This document shows positions 45,850 through 57,067 of a stretch of 64,000 nucleotides of DNA, piece after piece. The notes below the pieces were generated by a model, which saw nothing but the letters and a program-made list of their open reading frames with translations, searched no databases and was not told where the DNA came from. The DNA is taken from positions 23,091 through 87,090 of the forward strand of contig JBBBWG010012001.1 of assembly GCA_037176905.1 (NCBI GenBank), written 5' to 3'. The position numbers were made by a program, and so were the translations under genes. How positions within the stretch are numbered: the first letter of the stretch is position 1; each line of letters opens with the position of its first letter. This stretch comes from Azolla pinnata (lineage: Eukaryota > Streptophyta > Polypodiopsida > Salviniales > Salviniaceae).

Positions 45850-47962
45850 GGAGATTGAATACAAAGTGAACTCCCTTTATAATTTGGTCTTGATGTGATG
45901 TATGTTCATCCACTCTGATTACTCCAATTATAGTAAGCCTGCACGAAAAGATGAGATAATTCAATGAAAACAGTAGGCATACTTCAACGATATCAAGAAT
46001 TTGTCATCGCCCTTAGACTAGAATCGGGCTTTATGCATCAGGATCTGCCCACTATTAGATAGACATCATAAGGGGATGCCTCTCTTCCATGCTGTAGCTG
46101 CATAATGATGGAAATGTGTGATCTTGGTCAACACCCGAATTGCTCAATTTTGAGTTCAGGAAAACAATAGATATATACGGTGATGAACCAGATTGATGGA
46201 ATCTTTTGAGTGTACTCCAGAATTGCAAGACAAGACAGATCAAAGAGGGTTGCTGCAGTTACAGCGCATGCATATTAGGATGGTCATAGAAGATCTACTG
46301 TGAAGACAGTGCCAGCCATTGTTGGAAACTTCATTCTCCTTATCACCATCGCCACCACCATCGCCCCATCACCACTATTATGCATCATCAAGATCGTAAC
46401 CGTCGTCATTATCATCGTCACCAGACTCTAACAACCGCAGTCATCATCGAAACAACAGCAACAGACCGTATATAGATGATGATCCTCAGCATTAACATCG
46501 CCGCCATCACCACTTTGATCGCTTGGATCAATACGAGAATACACAACGACTATACTATATTCTTGAGATAAGCATATGATGAGATGTCTACCCGCGGGTG
46601 CGTTGCGTGCTTGTGCTTACAGTCAGCATCCGCATACTAACCTTTTGATCAAAGGATTGCAGGAAGGCCGGGGGAAGGAGGGATCAACAGCGGCAATGGG
46701 CGCTAGACATACAACAATCTGCAAGCAATCATGTTAGTTAGAAAAGCAAAAATCGAGTCTTTTTGGCCTCTCTCTCTGTGTGTGTGTCTTTGTCTCTCCA
46801 CTCCGTGATTGCTCTGCGAGGAAAGGAGGAGGAAGAGTGATGGAACGAGGGAAGGCTGTGATTAGTCTGGGGAACAGGGGAGGAGGGTGGCCTTGGGGCT
46901 GGGATTAGGGTTTTATGGGGTTTAGGTCAAGAAGAATCCCATAGCTGCTGAAATTAGGGTTCAAGGGAAACCTGCAGAAACTACTCTCTGGTCTGATTCC
47001 CTAAACCCTAAACCCTAGCTATTATAACCCTAAATCCTAAACCCTAGTTTTTATAACCCTAAATCCTAAACCCTAGCTATTATAACCCTAACTCCTAAAC
47101 CCTAGCTTTTATAGCCCTACATCCTAAACCCTAGCTATTATAACCCTAAATCCTAAACCCTAGCTATTATAACCCTACATCCTGAACCCTAGCTATTATA
47201 ACCCTAAATCCTGAACCCTAGCTATTATAACCCTAAATCTTACACCCTAGCTATTATAACCCTAAATCCTAAACCCTAAGCGTGATTCGGAACGAAATGT
47301 GATATCAACATGTTTCAGTGTTTTATGGTGAACCATATCAACCGCCAAGAAGGTCTGCTGAATTTCGGTTGGTCTTACTTTATACATCAAATGCAATGAC
47401 AATGCTTTACTTGGGTTTCATTCCACCTGGATTCTATGATTATGAAACCGCCCACATTTGGGATTTTCTATCCTGTTTTTTGTACATCCATGACATGCTT
47501 CATCGTGAGGATCGATGGTGCCGTGATCAAACAGCTGAAGACAAAACGCTTTGCGGAAAAAAAAAGAACTTTCCATGAAGGGATTCAAGAAAAGACCATT
47601 GCCCGTACAACGATCGAATACCAATTGATATTTGTTTTCTATATAGCTTGTCATGTACACAACTAGACAAAGCAAATTTTGCGATTAAAATTTGCACGGA
47701 AAAAATAGCGATCAGAGACGAAATTTAGCTTGAGACGTCCTCAACAATACATACATGTAAAGCTAATTCCATCTCAATCTATGGCCTCCTCACATTGCAA
47801 GTAAAGCCATCACAGGCAATAGCCTTTGCAAGCCATAACAAAACAGGTTGGGGAATTCAATCTCCGAAGTTCTCGCCAACAGCAGCTGGGCCGGCATTGT
47901 GAGAGATTCCTACGATCCTTCCAATGCACAAGAACTCCATTCCGAAAGTTAAAAATGCTATT
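45850..47962. other. intergenic, RPAC1 promoter with telomere-like minisatellite
   Basis: The spacer of about 2.1 kb lies upstream of RPAC1 (-) and downstream of the DUF1664 gene (-). It contains CAC/CAT-rich triplets at 46345-46450, TAGGG-type motifs at 46900-46960 and the 29-bp array. At 47318-47666 two overlapping plus-strand frames look membrane-like (AMTMLYLGFIPPGFYDYE; FYPVFCTSMTCFIVRIDG) but match no family I know and may be a frameshifted relic. Confidence 0.4.
47003..47278 (+). repeat. 29-bp telomere-like minisatellite, about nine copies
   Basis: The unit is CCCTAGCTATTATAACCCTA followed by AATCCTAAA, repeated about nine times with few substitutions (ACATCC, CCTGAACC, CTTTTATAG variants). 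Every unit contains one or two AAACCCTA-type telo-box motifs. Confidence 0.95.
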
Positions 47963-50900
47963 TCACTCCGGTGAGACAATTGCTTGCAACACGCGACTTC
48001 TTGTCCTGTGTACTGTTCCAGCCGGAGTTAAGTTTTCTGATGTGCTGATCTCTGTCGTTGTGGATATTACCTCAACATCACTACTTTTGGAAGATTGTGT
48101 CCCATCAGACTGCAAGGCATCTTTCAAGTATTGCAATTCCTGTGGTACACATTCTATTGCATTAGTTACTGTTTACATACACATACTCTACATCCCACGA
48201 TCTTTTTTCTTTTACCTTAAGACCCCCCAACCCCATTCCAGATGATGGTGATCGTTCCAGCCTTGCTTTCCCTGCAAAAGACTGCATAGATGGCAATTGT
48301 AAGACGCACTTATTTATTACTCACTCCTCCAACCCCCACCCAACACCTCACCTGACCAGAGAAGACCTTAGCTCTACAGGGACATAAAATGTAGAGAAGT
48401 ATTTCCCAAATGGGAATTTCATACACATAAATACTCATCAAAAGGTTGTAAAATTGCCTGCAGCCACTTAGACATAGCAATAAGCTACTTTGCATCTTCA
48501 TCTTTTCACTGATATTTAAAAAGACTCACCTCTTCAATACCACTTTATCCTTCCCCAAAGCTGAGTATGAAAATAGATATACCCTACTGGTCTCAAGGCT
48601 CTTTTACACAGATGCTTATAAACCTTATATTCAGGAGAAAGATAGTTCTAAGCAGCCCCAAAATTTCTGAAAGCAGCAACCCTGCGCCTATTCTACTAAT
48701 ACTAATTGTTTTGATTTGCATAGTGTTGATAGAACTTTTATTTCAGATTTCGACCTAAGAGGATTGAATCTTAATAGAGACTTTATCATTCATGAGGCGA
48801 ATTCTGACCCAAGAAAAACAAACCCAAAAAAAAAGGTTTACCGGCAAAAGCTCTGGCTTCTGAGGGCCAGCCACTGCAAGGCCTTGGACAAAATGGCATA
48901 AATATACAACTCCAGCATTAGTTAGATCCTGCAAATCGAGATGACAATCAGCCATATGAAATCACATTTGTTTTGACACATCAAGAACCAAAAATGCCTG
49001 AAAAGCTTACTTGTTTTCCTTCAATTGTTTCAATCTTCGTTCCCTGTGCATCGTAATATTTACCATACCTTATTAAAACACTCCCTCAAAATCACAAATA
49101 AATATTAAACAAAGTCAGCATACAAACCAGACCCTCAACAAGTCGTTGCACACCCTCAATGTCAAGTCCCATTTGAGCAAGATTTTCACGGACTTCACTA
49201 ACCTTCAGCATCACACCAGACAATAATTACACTATACATCAAAATAGCACATTATGCTCTCTCATATTGAACACATGCTGGACACTGAAACATGTTAGAA
49301 ACTATACTTCATAACGTATAGCACCAGTTATCTCTTTCTGTTCATCCATTTTGTCATTGAGTTTTTCCATGCGTTGAGTTAGATGCTTTTTCGCGGCCTG
49401 CAGATTATGGTAGTTTCAGTACAATGTATACAAGAATAATTGTCTACAGCAACAATATTTTCTTATAAGATAGCATTACTCTTGGATATGTAGTGAGGAG
49501 AGACTTACAGCCAGTGCTGTTGAGACAGTTTCTAGCTGTTTGTTGAAATTAGAAACTGCATTGGCCATATTCCGTTTGGTTACGTACATTATGTCAGAAA
49601 AAGACCAGCCCTGACGTGATGATGCAAAATAGTCAGTGATCTCCTCAACCAGAATCAGATATTAAATCAATTTTCAGTATGAAAGACATGGTAGTTGCAA
49701 GGCAAAGCGATCTTCTAATTTAATAAGATGAGAAATTTATAACAAAATTGCTTGTCCTGTTTATGTTACCTTCCACCACATATAAGCATATCCAGCTGCA
49801 CTCAAAACTGCTATTGGGATGATATAAGAGCCAATATTACCTGTGATTTTTATTGTTTTAAATTCCATATGCTATAAGATGACATTTGAAAAGAACACTT
49901 AACCTTGAAAAGTGAGGCAATTTAAGGAAATTTCAGTCAAAAAGCCAAAGAATTATTTACTACTGTATATTGGCAGCAATTTATAAACTTCAAAGTTCCA
50001 CAGAGATTGAAGTGTTTTTTGCGAGCACAGGAGTGCCGAAGCAGGCTCTACTGCTCCAGGATTATTCAAACTAAGGAGATGCACCAAATGAATGTCATTA
50101 TGGATAACTAACGCCCAACATTCTATATGAGCAGATTATGAATGTGCCATCTGCACATCAAATTATAGAATGTCAACTGACAAACCACGATCTGCTCTCT
50201 GAAGGACATCTTACTCTAACACCATTGGATATATAAAGTTTGTTTCTCAAAAAATTGAAGATTTTTTCCTCATAAGATTCACCTCTACTTATCAGCAGTT
50301 AGCCTATCACTATCTAATTATCAGCAGGTGTATAAGGTTATAGGAAACATTGAATTATCTCAGTGATTATAAAGAAATTAGGAAAAAACCTAAGGGATAG
50401 AATGTAGGGTGGAACGAAGAGCTGTAAGGGAGGAATCCAAAGTCAAGTGAGTTCCATATAAAGGAAACACGAAATGTTTGTAAAGAGCTAGTGAAAGTGT
50501 GAACTTCGTGTTAATAAAATTCTGAGTGAATTGTTTCAGCTACCATTTTCTCTCTACGTGCTCTCTTTGCATATATGATTTTAACTGCTGTTACAACTTG
50601 GAACGCGCATACAAAGAGACATCTACCCCACCATGACCAACGGATCTGATTCTCCATGTTATCTAAGTGGAACCATAACACCCGTGCCTAGGTCATCTTG
50701 GTCATTCGCAACCATAGTTGACAACTAATAACATGACTAAAAGCTAAGGTTCTAACATTCAGCTAGAACATTTGACAAATGAGTTGCACTTAAAATAATT
50801 ATGATCACAGGATATCAGAGATACTTCATTACCAGCAAGAAAAACGCGGAAGTGAAATAGAGTTTCAACTTGTTCTAAGAAAGAAACACAAGTGAGAAAC

Positions 50901-52971
50901 AGATATTAAACTCTATCTACATCAGATTCCTTGTATGCAAATGTTGATAATGTCTTGCAATTTCTCTGGGTCACTTACAGTGTGATTGACATATTAATGT
51001 CATCATTTTCATCATCATTATCATCATAGCACAGACAATACGATAATCCTTTCACTTGTTATCTTCTTTGAATGAAAAAACTCTCCCAACACACATCAAT
51101 AATCTAATAAAAAGAAGCACACGAGTTAGATCAACATACTATTTTGGCCAGATGCATTCACAACTGTGATTTGTCTTCCACCATATAAATGCCGAACTTC
51201 TTGAGCTAGGCGCATAATCTATCATTTATTCAGACAAAGCATATTATCCAAATTTTAGAACTAAAACCTTCACAATTGATCTCAAAATAAGAAAAACAAT
51301 AAAGATCAATCTATTACGATTTAACATTCTCTATATTGCCCAACACTTGATGTTATTATTGAGTAGTCGATAGAGAATGAACTTATTGAGATGGTAATAC
51401 AAATAATTTCTCTACCACTATTAATGATTACCTTCACAATACTTCCATGATGATTATAGTATAGAGCTTATTCCTTTTCTATTTATTAAAATTGCATCAG
51501 CTTAATAAAAACATAGAGAATTAAGTATAACATTTGTGGCTATCTGGAACGTGCTCTTACGGATGATCTCCCTCTTCCAAAATTAATTTGAAAACATAAA
51601 ATGCAAAAAATAATCGAACCTGAGCCTGGATAGCATCATTATCAGAACCCTGACCTCCCGAATCATCTTTTTTAGCTTTGAATAAAAGCTCCTGCAAATA
51701 TTAATCATAAAACCCGTATAATCTCATGGCCCAAATTCTCATTCTATAAGATGGTAGTATGATAAGCTTCCCCAGAAACTTTACAATATTCTTTATAAAT
51801 ACATATTGACAATAACAGTGCACATACTACCATCTTATGGGGAAGCTTATCATTATAATAAGAAAGGTTTCACCTTTAGTGCTGTACTGAAATGTTTTAC
51901 ATTATAACATATTCAGATTTTTCCTGACAGTTTTTCCTGTCTCAGGGGAATAGTACTACTATCTTTTACATGAAAAAACAAACTTAAAGCAAAATGGCAC
52001 CTGTATACTTGCAATAGTATCTGATAATGTAGCTTTTCCAAGGACCATATGTCCAGTCATACCTGCACAAAACGAATGTACCTGAGAATATTGGCTCAAA
52101 GAAAATTAAATATAAACCATTTTCTTCAACCAACGAGAATGTTCCAACACCTAAAAGGCAACGATTTAGCATGTTGAGGAATCAATGACCCAGATTTCCT
52201 TACAATCTTACAGCCTTACAAACTGAATGATGACCGGAATATTATTATATCAATCTAATTTTGAAAAAATAAAACACAATAAGTTTGGAAAAGAAAAAAA
52301 AACATTGAACTTCAAAGAGTCGCAATAAATATTTCAGAGCACGTTCCATTTAGATCTTAACGTTGTTTAATTTATTCAGCAAACATTACCATCTTAGAAT
52401 GAAAATAAAATAACTACTCATGCAAAACAATACATATGCATCCTGAATCGCAAATGTGCAGACACAACTGTGTATTGTGGAAGAAAACAACGTATTTGAC
52501 CGAGATTATGAAGGATCCAAAATAATGTTCTATTGCTTCAATTTTCTTTTAACAAAAGCCTCACGTTCACTGTATAAAATTCTCAGAAAGCCCCTATAAG
52601 TGTTGAGCTTGGATGGTTCAAAAAATCTGAATGACAAGGGCTTCCAAATGTTATGAGTTCTTTTATGAACTCTGCAATGCAAAAAAGTTTAAATCTTTTT
52701 AAGCATTCTGCATAAGCTCTGAAGGAAAAAGCTTCGACAAATTCATGAAATTTAACACAAGAACATTCCGGCAAACAAGTTCAAAATTTTGCAAGCTGAG
52801 TCACGCAAACAACATAAATAGTTATTTCCTCATGGTGGCTACTTGAAGAAAGCAATAAAGAAAGAAACAAAGGTTGAGCAAACGCCAGATTAGCTTTGCG
52901 GTGAACAGCTTACCAGCACCAAGAACAAGAATAATGACTTTTGTGCTTGCGATGCCTGCCTGAGTAGACAT
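47963..52971 (-). CDS. DUF1664 family membrane/coiled-coil protein
   Basis: Twelve exons: 52914-52971, 52001-52062, 51620-51691, 51140-51218, 49770-49840, 49509-49610, 49308-49397, 49128-49202, 49011-49043, 48842-48928, 48216-48281 and 47963-48139, giving 323 aa, typical of this plant family of unknown function. It begins with a hydrophobic segment (STKVIILVLGAGMTG), then a charged coil (LLFKAKKDD), the invariant RLAQEVRHL and ITVVNASGQ region, a membrane helix SYIIPIAVLSAAGYAYMWWK directly followed by GWSFSDIMYVTKRNMANAV, and a long heptad-rich region (KHLTQRMEKLNDKMDEQKEI). DLTNAGVVYLCHFV is a family hallmark. The Ser/Thr-rich tail lacks a known motif. All introns are GT-AG. Exon 48216-48281 uses the acceptor before TCTTTTGCAGGG, which keeps the frame. 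The leader probably contains an intron (donor near 53173). Confidence 0.92.
50330..50730 (+). mobile_element. possible Copia-type LTR remnant inside DUF1664 intron 4
   Basis: The order of elements resembles a plant Copia LTR and the start of its internal region: a CCATATAAAGG promoter-like box (50454), TTTGTAAAGAGC, an AATAAAATTCTGAGTGAATTG 3'-end-like stretch (50514), CTCTCTACGTGCTCTC, then ATGACCAACGGATCTGATTC (50632), a gag-like start. No primer-binding site, second LTR or polymerase was seen. It may be a truncated element or a coincidence of composition. Confidence 0.3.
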
Positions 52972-54615
52972 GGCGCCTCTGCCCTTTCCTGTGCCGCTGA
53001 CGCTACCGCTGCCGCTGCCGCTGCTAGTTGTAACACCAACCAGACGGGAAAAAAAAAACACGCGTCCATAAACAGACGCAAAAAGGAAAGAATCAAAAAG
53101 AAATAACAAGAGAGAAGAAAAGCCCAGGGAAATCCTCCATACGATCGTCAGAGCGGGAGCAGAGAGAAGCATACCTGAAGCGAAATCGCGATTCTTGGCA
53201 GCAGAAGCAGGAGACGGTCGTCGATGGAAGGATCCAACACAGCACACGTACAATAACACGTACATACATACATACATACATACATACATACGCACACACA
53301 TACATACACACACATACATACATACGCACACACATACATACATACATACATACATACATACATACGCACACACATACATACATGCAAACGCACATGCATG
53401 CATGCATACATACGCACACATTCATCCACACATGCATCCACACATGCATGCATGCATGCATCACATCCATGTGTGAAGAGGTGGATATGAAAGTGCTCCA
53501 TGCTAGACTCAGACCTGGGTCGTCTGATCGTGTAGGATTGTTATGTGGGTCTTCCGTTTGCGTATGTGTATGTGCATGTTTCCGTAATGTGTATATGCAC
53601 ACCTGTGCTCCTGGTTTTTGTTTGCGTGCGCATAATAGGAAAAGTGTGGTGTGAGTGTGTCCAAATATTAGTGCCATGAATCGTGGCGCAAGTTCTGTTA
53701 CGCTGATGTTGTATCAATCTCCATCACGACTTGTCCCTTAATCAATCCGCATACTTGATTTTGCTCCCAACTTCTTTACGCGCTTAGCGAATATGCATTG
53801 CCTTACATCATCACGAAGAAGAGAAAAACAAAGCAAGGAAGCACGGCCTGTAGAATCCTGATACACACACATATTGCAATTCCATTTGTCATGCCCATTG
53901 TCGTTTCCTTCCATGCCAAAACTCCAAAAGTCTGAACTGTGCTGCTTCGCTGTCATCTGTTTCACATCACCAATAAATGCCAACCCCACCTAAATCCCAA
54001 GATTACGAAATAAGTGTGCAGCGTCAATCTCAAAATGTGTATGTAATCCATAGCCTTCAATTGTCACAGTTTGTTGTATCCATATGTTTCCAACGTTCAT
54101 AAGTTGGTGTTGGGATTACGCGCACTGCAATACTGAAATCTAATTGCGAAGCACTGTCCTCTTCAATCACAAGTACACTACAGACGCCCGAGGCTCAAAC
54201 ACACACCTGTCCGATGCTGTATCTACAAAAGTTCAGGTATAGCAACTAAACATGTGGATCATCAAATCCATTAATCTTAGACATACAGATTGCTATTTGG
54301 GCAAGCTTTGTTGCAAATTTTTACTCGGTCTTCTTTTCTGCAGTAAATGTACCAGGAATTTACCAGTAAATGTAACAGGGAACGTTTCTCCCATCTCCAC
54401 AGCACCACCCTAAAAGATTTTATTCGTTAATGCAATTTTGGTTATTATGCATAAACTATCTCCATCTATCTCTCTCTCCCTCTCCGTACATTTTGCATGT
54501 AGCAATAACAAAGTCACTTAGCAAACACTAGTCTAGTTCTGCATCTTTCGAAAATTTTGCAAATTTAGCAAGATTTGGCCTGTTTTGGTATGAGAGTGCT
54601 CGTTCAGCCCCTGCT
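52972..54615. other. intergenic with TACA microsatellite
   Basis: It covers the DUF1664 leader and promoter (AGCGGC-type repeats at 53000-53030, poly-A run, a likely leader exon ending at 53173) and the 3' side of the bL32 gene. Apart from the array at 53255-53465, no gene was recognised. Confidence 0.45.
53255..53465. repeat. TACATACA/ACACACAT microsatellite
   Basis: Blocks of TACA alternate with GCACACACATACATACA blocks and end in TGCATGCATGCATGCAT. It is the complementary type of the array at 28570-29070 and also lies just upstream of a gene. Confidence 0.9.
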
Positions 54616-56165
54616 TTACACATTTCTTTCACCGGGACAGCAGAAAAAGTGTGGGAGCCTCACCCTGCCACAGCACCTAAAACATAAACAAAGTAAGCAC
54701 ATTAACCTGCTGCATTTTGAAGCAACAAAGGAATAGCTACATGCACCCAACACCATACATAGAATCATTAAGTGCTGACACAATTCAGCCACAGATATAC
54801 TTCTTCAAGCTATCCATGCTGATTGGTAAAATATTACAGCAATCACGCATTAGCACATAAATACGCGTTTATTTGTTCATCAACTTCACTGTTCAGACTA
54901 AAGTTCTGATGGTTCTTTGCGACATTCAAAATCCTTGATGGATCTTTGCAACTAGAGGACCTTTACTCCTGATCACTATCAATCAACTGAAGACTTCTAG
55001 GCCAGGATAAATCTTCAATTGTGGAGAAACATCTTGCATACAATTTTGATAGAAGAACTGCAGCATCCACAATACGTTTCCAGAAGTTCAATTATTAAAA
55101 TGGGCCATTTTTTTCAATATATGTACCAAATTCTATTCGTTGCAGAAACATTTACACAAACAAGTACACCAACCAATCCACCCTTTTGTGTCAATATTAC
55201 CCTTTCCCATTGAGTTCTATTTCCTTCCTGTATAAATCTGGAAAAAAGACACAGTCCAGATAAAATCTTACTTGCACCGAATGATGACAGGTTGAGGCTT
55301 CAGAGCTTTCGGGCCATTGCGAATTCCTTTCTTGGAACGACTAACCTGAAATTCCAATGCATTCCAACCAACGTATTTTACTCCATGCAGGTAAAAGTCA
55401 TAAATCACATACATTTTACGACTATTAATACCAAACAAGCACAAAAATCCACAGAAAATAGTATATCATTGCAATGTGTACCAAGTAAGGCATAGAGTTC
55501 ATAAACTACCTCACAAATAAAAATCCAGTTCACCATAACTGAGCTTTATATATCTTGCTTGTATCACATTAGATAAAATTTCAACCAAGAATATCTTTCA
55601 TAAACCATACGTAAAATACCATTCCAGTCAACTGAACTGATCTCATATCTCATTGATTTCAACCAAATATTTATGATCAGAAGATCCACCCCAAGTCAGT
55701 CCTGACTATCATATATAAGAATTGGAACGGCGTCTATTTCATTCCACTTGAACCCCAAATCAAATGCACTCCATCAGAATCCCTTCCTACTAAGCACAAA
55801 GCTCATAAAACCATAAAAATGCAAACTTTACAGAATTCCCGCCAAAGTTATAATATTTCCTCTGGCTCCCAAAGAAACATGAACTCTCGTAAAATACACG
55901 TACACTCTTGGGCATCCTGTTCTTCCAGCGCGGAAGCGATGAAGGGGACGGAGAAACTTACCTTGCGTTTTGGAACGGCCATGAGTTGAAACAGACCTAA
56001 TGCCCATGGAAGAGGAGCAGGGGGTCTAGGCCCGACAGGAGAGGGGGCCTCGGAGAGGAGAGGGGGTGGAAGTTCCATGGAAGAAGAAGAGAAGGGCCTT
56101 TTCTGCTGTTGCCGCGACGAGAGTCCGAGCCATCTGAAGCCGAGTTTCTGCAGAGGACGCGCCAT
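54616..56165 (-). CDS. organellar ribosomal protein bL32 (nuclear-encoded)
   Basis: Three exons: 55962-56165, 55272-55345 and 54616-54676, giving 112 aa. An N-terminal extension of about 60 residues rich in Arg, Gln, Ser and Pro (MARPLQKLGFRWLGLSSRQQ) suits an organelle transit peptide. The mature bL32 core begins MAVPKRKVSRSKKGIRN, as in bacteria, and continues with RCKCCGRVRLPHFFCCPGER, which has the CXXC and CC zinc-ribbon pairs. Mitochondrial targeting is more likely than plastid, because plastid bL32 is usually encoded in the plastid genome; this is an inference. Start 56165 was chosen because it gives a basic presequence. A second Met (LMAVPKRK) could start a short form. It is divergent from the Lys-rich protein gene. 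Confidence 0.9.
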
Positions 56166-57067
56166 CGGCAGGAGGAAGAGGAGAAGGAACGCCTAGGTTT
56201 TAAAACAGCAAATTGTAGTGTAATTCTCACAAGCCAAATTAACACAGTAATTTTAGAGTGCGTTTTGAGTTTAGCATCAGATTTGATCTTTCTGTAATGT
56301 CGTACAAGAGAAGGGGAGGGGAACATATTACCTGCGAGGCCGATATGTTCGGATTATGATTGTTGATATGGTAGTAGTTGATGCTTTCTTTGAGAAAAAT
56401 TGGCATTTTGAATGGGATGCGTTTTTTATAACTGCCACGATCGAAAACATTTGGCGTCACTTCTTGTTTTGCACAATCGTAGCTTGTGTTTGAAGTTCCC
56501 AAATAACACCCGTTGCTTTCTACAAATAAGGTCATTTTATGGTCTTGTTGCGCTGGGTTCTACAGATGTTTGCTTTGGTAATTGCATGTATTAGAAACTT
56601 CAGCTGGATTGGATGGAGACAAGGATGAATTGAGCCATTCGCAGTGAAGTTGAAGTCGTACAGGTTTACAAATGATTGGTTCTCAAGGTCGCTACAGGAT
56701 TTTTAAGTGCAGTTCGATGACCTGTTGATAATTAAACCGAGATTGTCACGCACTCGGATCGAGTTCGAGCATTTGTCGGGATCATCGAAGGAGCGTCGAG
56801 ATCTAATCAACCGGGATGTCAGCAGCGGCAGATTCACCGAGGATGCGATTGCTACGAATGGACTTGCTGCTGCGAAGAGTGACCAAACTCCGAATGCTTC
56901 GGAGATCGAGGAAATTGCAGAGGGGCATTCGTGGAGATACAGAGAATCTCCTTCCGTGCTTCCTCTCCCGGTTTTCTCTCTGCCAGTTCTAGGGTTTCTC
57001 CTGCCAGTTCTAGGGTTTCTCTCTGCCAGTTCTTGGGTACCACGAGCGCAAACCTGCAGCAAGCAGA
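56166..57067. promoter_or_regulatory. divergent promoter region with telo-box repeats
   Basis: This 0.9-kb spacer serves the bL32 gene (-) and the Lys-rich protein gene (+). Near its right end lie three tandem units of about 20 bp (56978-57038), two of which contain AGGGTTT (telo-box on the minus strand). A 125-codon frame at 56707-57084 overlaps the downstream start codon out of frame. Confidence 0.55.

Noticed and set aside
53195-53476. Thr/His/Ile-rich ORFs with phase like the DUF1664 start
   Set aside because: They arise from the TACA/ACAC microsatellite; the DUF1664 family starts at a MSTQAG-like Met with the hydrophobic segment.
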